Source: Acidimicrobiales bacterium (lineage in GTDB: Bacteria > Actinomycetota > Acidimicrobiia > Acidimicrobiales > MedAcidi-G1). Taken from it: 57,497 bases of DNA. Shown here one piece after another: positions 1 through 6,921 of the stretch. Each line of letters starts with the position of its first letter. Positions within the stretch are counted from its first letter, which is position 1. A program made the translations under genes and the position numbers. Location: the NCBI GenBank assembly GCA_028823445.1, contig JAPKBH010000010.1, forward strand, positions 1 through 57,497. The letters are read 5' to 3'. Below the pieces are notes generated by a model, which saw only the letters and a program-made list of their open reading frames with translations, was not told where the DNA came from and searched no databases.

Positions 1-337
1 CGAGCTTGTCGAACATCTCGCGGATGTCGGGATCGACATCGTCCATGCTGTCGAGCACGGGTTTCTGCTTCGGGGCTGCCCAGTAGCTGATCGACTGGTA
101 GTCGATCGGAGCGATCTGAAGCTTGGCCCAGTCGGGCTCTTCCATCTCCTGCCACGCCGAGAACGCCTTCAGTCGCCACGCGAGGAGCCATTCGGGCTCG
201 TCTTTCTTGGCCGAGATCAGACGCACGGTGTCCTCGATCAGCCCTGGAGGAGCGATGTCGGTGTCGAGGTCGGTGCTGAAGCCGAATTCGTATTCTGCTT
301 CAGTCAGTTTTTCAATGCCTCGCATGGTTTCGCTCAT
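1..337 (-). CDS. sufB: Fe-S cluster assembly scaffold SufB, N-terminal part
   Basis: SufB is the scaffold subunit of the SufBCD complex that builds Fe-S clusters in the cytoplasm. Reading leftward from ATG at 335-337 gives 112 residues with no stop before the window edge, so the C-terminal three quarters or so is missing. The N-terminal SufB signature is clear: YEFGFSTD near residue 16, LISAKKDEPEWLL near 40, MEEPDWAK near 64 and IDYQSISYW near 78. A purine-rich ribosome site (AAGGGAA) lies just upstream. It diverges from sufR, the usual actinobacterial arrangement in which the regulator faces or precedes the suf operon. All four Phe codons are TTC and no Leu codon is TTG or TTA, unlike genes right of position 1600. 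Confidence 0.93.
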   Translation of the reverse strand, partial: MSETMRGIEKLTEAEYEFGFSTDLDTDIAPPGLIEDTVRLISAKKDEPEWLLAWRLKAFSAWQEMEEPDWAKLQIAPIDYQSISYWAAPKQKPVLDSMDDVDPDIREMFDKL

Positions 338-417
338 TCACGTTTCCCTTCGTGGACTGGCGGCGACCTTGGACAGGTGCCGATGTCAATTTCGTCCTTG
401 ATACGGCAAGGTTATCA

Positions 418-447
418 GAGTTTCATTAGTTTTAAGTTGCGAAACTC
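418..447. promoter_or_regulatory. Inverted repeat in the sufB-sufR intergenic region, candidate SufR operator
   Basis: GAGTTTC at 418-424 and GAAACTC at 441-447 form a perfect 7-base inverted repeat with a 16-base spacer. A second shorter one, GCAGT-GACA-ACTGC, lies at 455-468, directly against the putative sufR -10 box. SufR proteins are known to repress their own gene and the suf operon from the shared intergenic region. That either repeat is the operator is an inference from position and symmetry only. Confidence 0.35.
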
Positions 448-468
448 CAAAAAGGCAGTGACAACTGC

Positions 469-474
469 TACAAT
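469..474 (+). promoter_or_regulatory. Putative sufR -10 box (leaderless start)
   Basis: TACAAT lies six bases before the ATG of sufR at 481, so transcription would start at or next to the start codon. There is no Shine-Dalgarno sequence, consistent with a leaderless mRNA, which is common in Actinobacteria. No good -35 hexamer is found at 17 bases spacing. Confidence 0.4.
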
Positions 475-480
475 CGAGAA

Positions 481-1116
481 ATGGCCACCCTAGGCGTCGC
501 TCTTTCGTCAACTCAACGCCGAGTTCTCGTCGCGTTGAAAAGACTTGGTGAAGCGACCACCGAAGAACTCGCCGCCGTACTCGACATCTCCTCAAGCGCC
601 GTTCGACAACACCTCAGCGCACTCCGGTCTGCCGGCTTCATCACGGCCCGTCAAGAATGCGGTCACGTAGGACGGCCCGCAGATCGATACCACGCAACCG
701 ATCTGGCCGAACCGCTCTTCGCCACCACCACCGACGGCAGCCTCTCGTTGCAGCTCCTCGAACACATAGAAGAGGAAGACCCCGAACTCGTGAGTCGAGT
801 TTTCGAACGACGTCGCCGCCGCTTGGTCGAAGAAACGAAAGACAAACTCGAGGGCAAACCAATCGACGAGCGAGTCGCGGTCCTGACCGAACTACTCGAC
901 GAGCAGGGATACCTCGCTGACTCCGACACACTCGACGACACGCACTACCGAATCAACCTGCACAGCTGCGCCCTCTGGGCTGTCGCCAACCGCTACCAAC
1001 AAGCCTGTACCACCGAGCTCGATTTCATCCGCGACCTCATGCCTGATGCAACGGTCGAACGGGTCACCCACAAAACAGAAGGCGCCCACACCTGCGCCTA
1101 CGAAATCACCGTTTAG
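481..1116 (+). CDS. sufR: SufR-type Fe-S cluster sensing transcriptional regulator
   Basis: This 211-residue protein has an N-terminal winged helix (residues 8-75, with the recognition region SSSAVRQHLSALRSAG) and a C-terminal cysteine-bearing domain, the architecture of SufR, the [4Fe-4S] repressor of suf genes. Cysteines sit at about 60, 163, 176 and 205. C163-x12-C176-x28-C205 has the overall spacing of the C-x12-C-x13-C-x14-C pattern recalled from cyanobacterial SufR, but the third position is Ala190, so three Cys would bind the cluster or a non-Cys ligand is used. Divergence from sufB supports the assignment. All four Phe codons are TTC. Confidence 0.85.
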   Translation: MATLGVALSSTQRRVLVALKRLGEATTEELAAVLDISSSAVRQHLSALRSAGFITARQECGHVGRPADRYHATDLAEPLFATTTDGSLSLQLLEHIEEEDPELVSRVFERRRRRLVEETKDKLEGKPIDERVAVLTELLDEQGYLADSDTLDDTHYRINLHSCALWAVANRYQQACTTELDFIRDLMPDATVERVTHKTEGAHTCAYEITV

Positions 1117-1363
1117 AGCTGTGGTGAGACGGGGCCCAGTCCTTGGCCCTGACCCACACGTGGTACTCACCCGACTCGGTGAGATCGATCAAGGTCCGGG
1201 CGTCGTCGACCGGCCGCCCCAACCCGTGGGCCAGCAGATAGGGCGACCCCATCTCGGTCTCAAACTGTGAATCCAGCGTCCAACCGCCAAAGTCGTTGAA
1301 CTCTTCGGCCTCGATGAGGATCTCGTACTTGGCTTCGGTTGGAGTATCCGACGAATACGCTAT
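1106..1363 (-). pseudogene. Truncated N-terminal fragment of an FAD-dependent oxidoreductase
   Basis: Read leftward, this frame encodes about 80 residues that resemble the N-terminal accessory region of a family of large FAD-dependent oxidoreductases: EAEEFNDFGGW, then MGSPYLLAHGLG, then YHVWVRAKDWAPSHH. The resemblance ends at the HH at 1121-1126, five bases after the sufR stop on the other strand, and the frame closes at 1106-1108, inside sufR. No ATG, GTG or TTG start precedes the homologous part. An ATA at 1361-1363 has AAGGA six bases upstream and may be a mutated start. The full proteins are several hundred residues, so the catalytic part is gone. It is a remnant, or marks a rearrangement or assembly join. 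Confidence 0.6.
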
Positions 1364-1431
1364 GGGTGGTCCTTTGTGGGGCTTGCGGGGGGGGTTCGGA
1401 AACCAACCTAACCCTAAAGCGTGTCCAGCAA

Positions 1432-1519
1432 TGGTGTCGGAGGGGGGACTTGAACCCCCACGCCCTTAACGGGCACAAGGTCCTTAACCTTGCGCGTCTG
1501 CCAATTCCGCCACTCCGAC
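1432..1519 (-). tRNA. tRNA-Leu, anticodon AAG
   Basis: The reverse strand folds into a complete class II tRNA: acceptor GTCGGAG/CTCCGAC, D stem GCG/CGC, anticodon stem CAAGG/CCTTG, a variable arm with stem GCCC/GGGC, a T stem GGGGG/CCCCC with loop TTCAAGT, discriminator A and an encoded CCA. The seven-base anticodon loop is TTAAGGA, which places AAG at positions 34-36. This reads CTT and, if A34 becomes inosine, CTC. Bacteria normally use GAG here. The D arm (GGAATTGGCAGA) is typical of tRNA-Leu. It sits at the boundary where codon use changes. Confidence 0.92.
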
Positions 1520-1669
1520 GTGACTAAAACTCATTGCTGAGTCAGCGGTCAGGTTACCGGGGAAAGACCAGTAATCGGAACGGCTGAAGTAACCAGATTT
1601 GCCATAATTGCTAAACAAACCATCCCTTCCCACTCTCTTTACCCCCGGTCGAACTACTAACCTTTCTCC
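1520..1669. other. Intergenic region between tRNA-Leu and SDR gene
   Basis: No gene was recognised in these 150 bases. There is an 11-base palindrome GCTGAGTCAGC at 1536-1546 upstream of the tRNA. A TACTAA-like sequence about nine bases before the SDR start codon could be a -10 box for a leaderless transcript, at low confidence. No repeat of the tRNA 3' end (an attachment-site hallmark) was noticed. Confidence 0.4.
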
Positions 1670-2554
1670 ATGCCTGCTCCCCGCCCACTCGCCGAACGTA
1701 TTGCCCTAGTAACCGGCGGGACCCGAGGCGCAGGACGCGCCATAGCCGTAGAGCTAGGCACCGCTGGCGCCACGGTCTACGTCACCGGGCGAACCACCGC
1801 TAACTCTTCCTCCCCAATGAACCGGCCGGAGACCATTGAAGAAACAGCGGCGCTCATTGATGCCGCCGGTGGTCGGGGCATCGCCCTTCCCGTGGATCAC
1901 TCCCAACCAGCAGAGATTCAGACGCTGGCTGACACCATTGCAAAAACCTTCGGACGACTGGACATATTAGTCAATGACATTTGGGGAGGGGACGCCGCCG
2001 TTGAATGGGGAAAACCTTTTTGGGAACAAGACCTGGCTATTGGGCGTACCTTGTTGCACCAATCAATTGATACTCACCTGATGACCAGTTGGCACATGGC
2101 GCCACTCCTTTTGGCCAGCGACCATGGGCTGGTCGTTGAGATAACCGACGGAGTTTCCCATCGCTACCGCGGGTCGCTGTTCTACGATCTGATCAAATCT
2201 TCTCTTAATCGCTTAGCCATCGCCCAGGCCGAGGATTTTCGCTCCTCCGGTGTTGCCGTTCTGGCGGTAAGCCCGGGGTTTCTGCGGTCGGAGGCCATGC
2301 TTGACCACTTTGGCGTCACCAGCGCCACCTGGCAAGAGGCCATAGCCGCTGATCCCCATTTTGCTTACTCAGAGACACCCCACTATCTTGGCCGGGCGGT
2401 GGTCGCATTGGCCGCCGACCCCAAAAAGATGGAGGCCACGGGCACCATCACCGCCACCTGGGAACTGGCCAAAAAATATGGTCTCACCGACCTAGACGGC
2501 ACCCAACCCGATTGGGGACATCACTTTCGTACTTCTTTAAACCTGGAGCCATAA
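1670..2554 (+). CDS. Short-chain dehydrogenase/reductase (SDR) family oxidoreductase
   Basis: This 294-residue protein has the Rossmann glycine motif TGGTRGAGRA at about residues 15-24, an NDIWGG stretch in place of the classical NNAG near residue 102, and a catalytic Y-x3-K (YDLIK) near residue 174. It is therefore an NAD(P)-dependent oxidoreductase acting in the cytoplasm, substrate unknown. The C-terminus (residues 230-294) is longer than in classical 250-residue SDRs and contains repeated His and Asp residues. It stands alone on the plus strand, convergent with secG, so context gives no function. Phe codons are mostly TTT (6 of 8), in contrast to sufB and sufR. Confidence 0.8.
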   Translation: MPAPRPLAERIALVTGGTRGAGRAIAVELGTAGATVYVTGRTTANSSSPMNRPETIEETAALIDAAGGRGIALPVDHSQPAEIQTLADTIAKTFGRLDILVNDIWGGDAAVEWGKPFWEQDLAIGRTLLHQSIDTHLMTSWHMAPLLLASDHGLVVEITDGVSHRYRGSLFYDLIKSSLNRLAIAQAEDFRSSGVAVLAVSPGFLRSEAMLDHFGVTSATWQEAIAADPHFAYSETPHYLGRAVVALAADPKKMEATGTITATWELAKKYGLTDLDGTQPDWGHHFRTSLNLEP

Positions 2555-2606
2555 AACTTCGCCTCGAAAGCCCGCACCTACCTACCTCGCCAAGGCAGTT
2601 CTGAGG

Positions 2607-2834
2607 CTAAAACTGTAAAGAAAGCCCCACCGTGGTGAAGGCAAAAATAAGCGCCGTCACGATGGTTATGCGATCCAAGTTTTGTTCGACCACCGTCGAA
2701 CCGGCTGTTTGGGCTCCTACGCCGCCGCCGAACATGTCGGACAAACCGCCGCCTTTACCGCTGTGCAACAAGACGAGGAAGATTAAGCCCAAGCCAGAAG
2801 AGACTTGAAGGAAAATAGTGAGATAAAGCATCAT
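2607..2834 (-). CDS. secG: Preprotein translocase subunit SecG
   Basis: SecG is the small non-essential subunit of the SecYEG channel in the cytoplasmic membrane. The 75 residues contain two hydrophobic helices (about 3-25 and 53-73) separated by the diagnostic glycine-rich loop HSGKGGGLSDMFGGG. The start could be the first or second of two adjacent ATG codons. It follows tpiA by 27 bases in the gap-pgk-tpiA-secG order that is conserved across Gram-positive bacteria, and converges on the SDR gene. Confidence 0.93.
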   Translation of the reverse strand: MMLYLTIFLQVSSGLGLIFLVLLHSGKGGGLSDMFGGGVGAQTAGSTVVEQNLDRITIVTALIFAFTTVGLSLQF

Positions 2835-2861
2835 AGGGTGCAGGCTATCGGGGTCAGCGCC

Positions 2862-3638
2862 TTAGCCGACCAAGCGATAGTTGATGATGCGAGAAAATTC
2901 GTCAGGGTCCAGCGCTGCTCCACCCACCAAAGCGCCATCAATATCTGGTTGACGCATCAAATCGGGTGCCGTAGCGGGTTTTACCGAACCCCCGTACTGA
3001 ATGCGCACCGAATCTGCCGCGTCTTTCCAACCGTCGGCCACTACCTGACGGATCGCTGCACATACCGCTTGGGCATCTTCTGGCGTTGCTGTACGGCCCG
3101 TACCAATAGCCCAAATGGGTTCATAAGCAATAACCAAACCAGCAACCTGCTCACCTTTGAGGCCCGCCAAACCTGCTTTGATTTGCCCGGACACTTTGTC
3201 GGCCGTGCCCCCCGCTTCGCGTTCTTCCAGGGTTTCGCCGCAACACAAAATAGGGGTCATCTCTGCTTTGAGGACCGCTTTAACTTTTTTGTTGACCTGC
3301 TGGTCGGTTTCGCCGAACAGTTCTCGGCGTTCCGAATGGCCCACAATCACCAGAGAAACGTTCATTTTGGCCAACATGGTGGGGGCTACCTCACCGGTGA
3401 AGGCGCCTTTTTCTTCCCAGTGGCAGTTCTGGGCCCCCAAAGCAACAGGAATGCGATCTGATTCCAAAACCGTCTGCACCGAACGCAAGTCAGTAAACGG
3501 CGGGTGAATAGAAACATCAACCGCTTCATAGTCACCGGGGTTAATTAAGTAAGAAAGTTTCTGCACCATCTGAATCGCTTCAAAATGGTTGTGATGCATT
3601 TTCCAGTTACCGCTTATTAACGGTTTACGCTTCGACAC
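2862..3638 (-). CDS. tpiA: Triosephosphate isomerase
   Basis: The enzyme interconverts dihydroxyacetone phosphate and glyceraldehyde 3-phosphate in glycolysis. The catalytic residues are in place: Lys in GNWKM near the N-terminus, His in IVGHSERRELFGE, and Glu in AYEPIWAIGTG; the phosphate-binding GGSVKP and GALVGGAALD motifs follow. I chose the GTG at 3636-3638 because a perfect AGGAGG lies at 3645-3650, six bases upstream. This gives 258 residues, the family's usual length. An in-frame ATG at 3692 would add 18 residues and overlap pgk, and is less likely. It lies 37 bases after pgk. Confidence 0.96.
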   Translation of the reverse strand: MSKRKPLISGNWKMHHNHFEAIQMVQKLSYLINPGDYEAVDVSIHPPFTDLRSVQTVLESDRIPVALGAQNCHWEEKGAFTGEVAPTMLAKMNVSLVIVGHSERRELFGETDQQVNKKVKAVLKAEMTPILCCGETLEEREAGGTADKVSGQIKAGLAGLKGEQVAGLVIAYEPIWAIGTGRTATPEDAQAVCAAIRQVVADGWKDAADSVRIQYGGSVKPATAPDLMRQPDIDGALVGGAALDPDEFSRIINYRLVG

Positions 3639-3675
3639 TTCTGGCCTCCTGGCCTCTAGTTCTTGATTCTCAGGT

Positions 3676-4800
3676 TTAAGAGTTTTGGGCATTCCGCAGG
3701 GCCACCAAGCCCGGCAAATCGCCGCTTTCGATTAATTCTAAGGCCGCTCCGCCGCCAGTAGAGACATGGCTCATTTGGTCGGCCACTCCAAACTGGCGGG
3801 CCGCCGCCGCGCTGTCGCCGCCCCCCACCACGGTAAAGCCTCGACACTCAGCAACTGCTTCGGCCACCGTTTGGGTGCCGGCAGCAAAACGAGGATCTTC
3901 AAAAACCCCCATGGGGCCATTCCATAAAACTGTTCGAGCGTTGGTGATGACATCGCAGAAATCAACCGCCGTACCGGGGCCGATGTCTAACCCCATCCAG
4001 CCGTCGGGCAAGGACTTGCCCATTTGGCGCACCTCTCCCCCGGCCTCTGGATCGCCAATTTTGCCACCCGGGCCCAAAGCGGTGATATCCATCGGTAAGC
4101 GAATGTTGGCTCCGGAGTCCAACAAACGGCGACAAGTATCGATCATGTCTTCTTCCAGCAGCGAGGTCCCCACCGAGGCCCCCTGAGCGGCCAAGAAGGT
4201 AAAGCACATGCCGCCGCCAATAATTAACTCGTCGACCACCCCGAGCAGGGCTTCGATGACCCCAAGTTTGTCGCTGACCTTGGCGCCGCCCATAATGCCC
4301 ACAAAGGGCCGTCGAGGCGAATTGCGTAACCCACCAAGAACCTCTATCTCGCGTTGTAACAGACGGCCAGCGGCCGAAGGAAGGTGCAACGGCGGGCCCA
4401 CTATTGAGGCATGCTCACGATGAGAGGCCCCAAAAGCATCGTTAACGTAAAGGTCTTGACCGGCCACCAACTCAGCCACAAATACCGGGTCGTTGCTGGT
4501 TTCGCCGGGGCTAAAGCGCAGGTTCTCCAACAAGGCAACTCCGGGCACCAACTGCGCCAAACGTTGCCTCACCGGATCCATCGAATAGGCCGGGTCTGGT
4601 TGGCCTTTGGGGCGCCCCAAATGCGAACAAACCGTTACCGACGCCCCAGCATCCACGAGGTACTTCAACGTGGGTAAGGCCGCTTTGATACGGAGATCAT
4701 CGGTGATCTGCCCGCCACGAATGGGCACGTTGAAATCACAACGCACCAACACCCGGCGGCCCGACAGATCACCCAGATCTTCTAAAGACGGAACATCCAT
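3676..4800 (-). CDS. pgk: Phosphoglycerate kinase
   Basis: Pgk transfers the acyl phosphate of 1,3-bisphosphoglycerate to ADP, the first ATP-yielding step of glycolysis. The N-terminal substrate domain has RCDFNVP (about residue 20), SHLGRPKG (about 59) and ENLRF; the C-terminal nucleotide domain has MGGAKVSDK, the WNGPMGVFE loop (about 292) and GGGDSAAA (about 326). At 374 residues it is slightly shorter than the usual 390-400, but no domain is missing. The start is five bases after the gap stop codon, so the two are cotranscribed and probably translationally coupled. Confidence 0.96.
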   Translation of the reverse strand: MDVPSLEDLGDLSGRRVLVRCDFNVPIRGGQITDDLRIKAALPTLKYLVDAGASVTVCSHLGRPKGQPDPAYSMDPVRQRLAQLVPGVALLENLRFSPGETSNDPVFVAELVAGQDLYVNDAFGASHREHASIVGPPLHLPSAAGRLLQREIEVLGGLRNSPRRPFVGIMGGAKVSDKLGVIEALLGVVDELIIGGGMCFTFLAAQGASVGTSLLEEDMIDTCRRLLDSGANIRLPMDITALGPGGKIGDPEAGGEVRQMGKSLPDGWMGLDIGPGTAVDFCDVITNARTVLWNGPMGVFEDPRFAAGTQTVAEAVAECRGFTVVGGGDSAAAARQFGVADQMSHVSTGGGAALELIESGDLPGLVALRNAQNS

Positions 4801-4805
4801 GAGGA

Positions 4806-5933
4806 CTACTTGCCGCGCTTGGCGCCCTTCTTGGCTGGTGCTTTTTTAGCCGGAGCTTTTTTGGCGACAGGCTTTTTAGTAGAGGCCTTTTTGGCTGCTG
4901 GTTTTTTACCGGCCTTGGTTTTCTTGGTGCGTCGAGTGCCGACGATTTTGGTCAAGTCCACCATGCGGGTGGAGTAACCCATCTCGTTGTCGTACCAGCC
5001 CAGGACCTTCACCATGTTTCCGGTGGCCATAGTCATGTCACCGTCGATGGTGCACGACGCTGGCCGGCCCACGATGTCCGAAGAAACCAATGGGTCTTCG
5101 CTGTAATCCAACACCTTGGCCAGAGGCCCTTTTCGTGCAGCTTCAGCAAAAGCTGCGTTAATTTGTTCTGCCGTGGCTGCCTTTTTCAGCGTGCCCACAA
5201 AGTCGGTAACCGAGCCGTCAGGAATAGGAACCCGTAAAGAGATGCCATCGAGTTTGCCCTTCATCTTGGGCATGACTAAAGCGGTGGCCCGAGCTGCTCC
5301 GGTAGAGGTCGGCACAATGTTGACCGCCGCTGCTCGTGCCCGACGCAAGTCGCTGTGCGGGCCATCCACAATGCTTTGGTCGCCGGTGTAGGCGTGAGTG
5401 GTGGTCATGAAGCCTTGTACCACACCGAACTTGTCGTCAAGTACTTTGATCATGGGTACAAAACAGTTGGTGGTACACGAAGCATTGGAGATCACATGAT
5501 GCTTTGCCGGGTTGTAGTCATCGTCGTTGACGCCCACCACGAAGGTGGCGTCACAGTCGCCGGAAGGTGCCGAAATAATAACTTTTTTGGCACCGCCTTT
5601 GAGGTGCAAAGCGGCTTGCTTGCGAGCGGTAAAGAAGCCCGTGGACTCGATCACTACGTCAACGTTTAACTCGCCCCACGGAATGTCCCCAGGGTTGCGC
5701 TCAGAGAAGACACGAATCTTGTGTCCGTCGACCACGATGGAATCTTTGGTGGTGCGAATCTTGGCATCCAGCGTGCCATGTACTGAATCGTGGCCCAATA
5801 AAAAGGCCAATGTCTTGATGGAACCCAAGTCGTTAACGGCCACGAACTCAAAGTCCGCTCCGCTGGCTCGAGCAGCCCGAAAGAAGTTACGGCCGATGCG
5901 GCCGAAGCCGTTGATGCCTACACGAATGGTCAT
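4806..5933 (-). CDS. gap: Glyceraldehyde-3-phosphate dehydrogenase with lysine-rich C-terminal tail
   Basis: GAPDH oxidises glyceraldehyde 3-phosphate with NAD and phosphate. The NAD-binding GINGFGRIGR starts at residue 6, the catalytic Cys is in ISNASCTTNC near residue 150, and the core ends with TRMVDLTKIVG near residue 332, where the enzyme normally stops. It then continues for 43 residues with 17 Lys and 3 Arg in AKKAPAKKA-type repeats, like histone H1 or mycobacterial HupB tails. There is no frameshift: the tail is in frame and pgk starts five bases after its stop. AGGAGG at 5944-5949 sets the start. The tail may bind nucleic acid or acidic surfaces (inference). Confidence 0.95.
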   Translation of the reverse strand: MTIRVGINGFGRIGRNFFRAARASGADFEFVAVNDLGSIKTLAFLLGHDSVHGTLDAKIRTTKDSIVVDGHKIRVFSERNPGDIPWGELNVDVVIESTGFFTARKQAALHLKGGAKKVIISAPSGDCDATFVVGVNDDDYNPAKHHVISNASCTTNCFVPMIKVLDDKFGVVQGFMTTTHAYTGDQSIVDGPHSDLRRARAAAVNIVPTSTGAARATALVMPKMKGKLDGISLRVPIPDGSVTDFVGTLKKAATAEQINAAFAEAARKGPLAKVLDYSEDPLVSSDIVGRPASCTIDGDMTMATGNMVKVLGWYDNEMGYSTRMVDLTKIVGTRRTKKTKAGKKPAAKKASTKKPVAKKAPAKKAPAKKGAKRGK

Positions 5934-5949
5934 AATATTTTTGCCTCCT

Positions 5950-5965
5950 GTGGCCTGATGGCCAC
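5950..5965 (-). promoter_or_regulatory. Small hairpin abutting the gap ribosome binding site
   Basis: GTGGCC-TGAT-GGCCAC is a perfect six-base-pair hairpin that ends exactly where the AGGAGG of gap (5944-5949) begins on the minus strand. A stem directly against the Shine-Dalgarno sequence could modulate ribosome access or stabilise the 5' end of the glycolytic mRNA. This is position-based inference. Confidence 0.3.
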
Positions 5966-6063
5966 CAGCGTTGGTTGGTTCATTGCTACTCGCTTCTTAG
6001 GGCGCTCGCACCCCAAAACTCTGAGAGATTGGTCACACTAAATTTTTGCTTCGCCCCTTGTTA

Positions 6064-6912
6064 TCACCGGTTGATGTCTCGGTGGGTGACCAACGGGTCA
6101 AAGCCTTGATTACGCAGGTGGCTAACTACCGCCTCGGTAATGGCCACCGAGCGGTGGTGGCCCCCGGTGCAGCCAAAAGCCAGCGAAAGAAACGACCGCC
6201 CTTCGGCAATGTAGGCCGGCAACAACACCCCCAACATTCCGTAAAGGTGGTTCAAAAAAGGTTCAGTAAGTTCTTGACTCACCACAAAGTTTTGCACTGG
6301 CGCATCTAACCCACTGAGGTTGCGAAGATCTTCTTCCCAATGCGGGTTGGGTAAAAAACGGCAATCCAACACCATGTCGGCGTCCCGGGGGGCGCCATGT
6401 TTAAAGCCAAAAGAGGTCACGGCGATACGCATCGGTCGGTCATGGGCTTGCCCATAAAGGCCATCTACTTTTTCTCGCAACTGGTGAACATTGAGTTCAG
6501 AGGTGTCGATAACTAAATCTGAGATAGAGCGCACGGGTTCTAAGCTGTCGCGCTCGGCGTCGATAGCCCCTTCTAGCCCTGAATCAATGCCAAAAGGATG
6601 TGGGCGGCGAGTGTTTTCGTAGCGGTTTACCAACACTTCGGTTGAGCAGTCCAGAAACACGACCTGCAAGCCATTAACGGTGTACCGGAGTTCTTCAATG
6701 GCCTGCAACGTTTCGCCTTGTTGACCATCGGGTCGCAAAGTAAAGGCCACCCTTTCCCATGGAGTACCCGGGGCACCAGCCAGGTCGGCCATTTTTACCA
6801 ACAGATCGGCCGGCACGCGATCCATGACATACCATCCAAGATCGTCGAGGTCTTTAGCAAACTCTGAACGGCCTGCCCCCGATAACCCCGTAACTACCAG
6901 AACGTTGTTCAT
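6064..6912 (-). CDS. rapZ: RapZ/YvcJ family nucleotide-binding protein
   Basis: RapZ-family proteins are P-loop proteins; in E. coli RapZ is an RNA-binding adapter controlling glmS, while the actinobacterial role is unsettled. The 282 residues begin with the Walker A loop GLSGAGRS (residues 9-16; Arg replaces Lys, as recalled for actinobacterial members). The C-terminal domain has the conserved FGFKHGAP, DMVLDCRFLPNPHW and FGCTGGHHRSVAI. Actinobacteria usually carry uvrC-rapZ-yvcK-whiA-gap; here rapZ is followed by 130 bases and then gap, with yvcK and whiA absent. It begins nine bases after the methyltransferase stop. Confidence 0.93.
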   Translation of the reverse strand: MNNVLVVTGLSGAGRSEFAKDLDDLGWYVMDRVPADLLVKMADLAGAPGTPWERVAFTLRPDGQQGETLQAIEELRYTVNGLQVVFLDCSTEVLVNRYENTRRPHPFGIDSGLEGAIDAERDSLEPVRSISDLVIDTSELNVHQLREKVDGLYGQAHDRPMRIAVTSFGFKHGAPRDADMVLDCRFLPNPHWEEDLRNLSGLDAPVQNFVVSQELTEPFLNHLYGMLGVLLPAYIAEGRSFLSLAFGCTGGHHRSVAITEAVVSHLRNQGFDPLVTHRDINR

Positions 6913-6921
6913 GGTTTGATG

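Noticed and set aside
123..401. Plus-strand open frame of 92 residues at the left end
   Set aside because: It lies antisense to sufB, whose protein sequence is clearly recognisable on the minus strand.
1339..1527. Open frame covering the tRNA-Leu
   Set aside because: It is the tRNA gene read as protein; the tRNA fold explains the sequence.
3638..3692. Longer N-terminus of TpiA starting at 3692
   Set aside because: The perfect AGGAGG six bases before GTG at 3638 and the family length favour the shorter form; the extension overlaps pgk.
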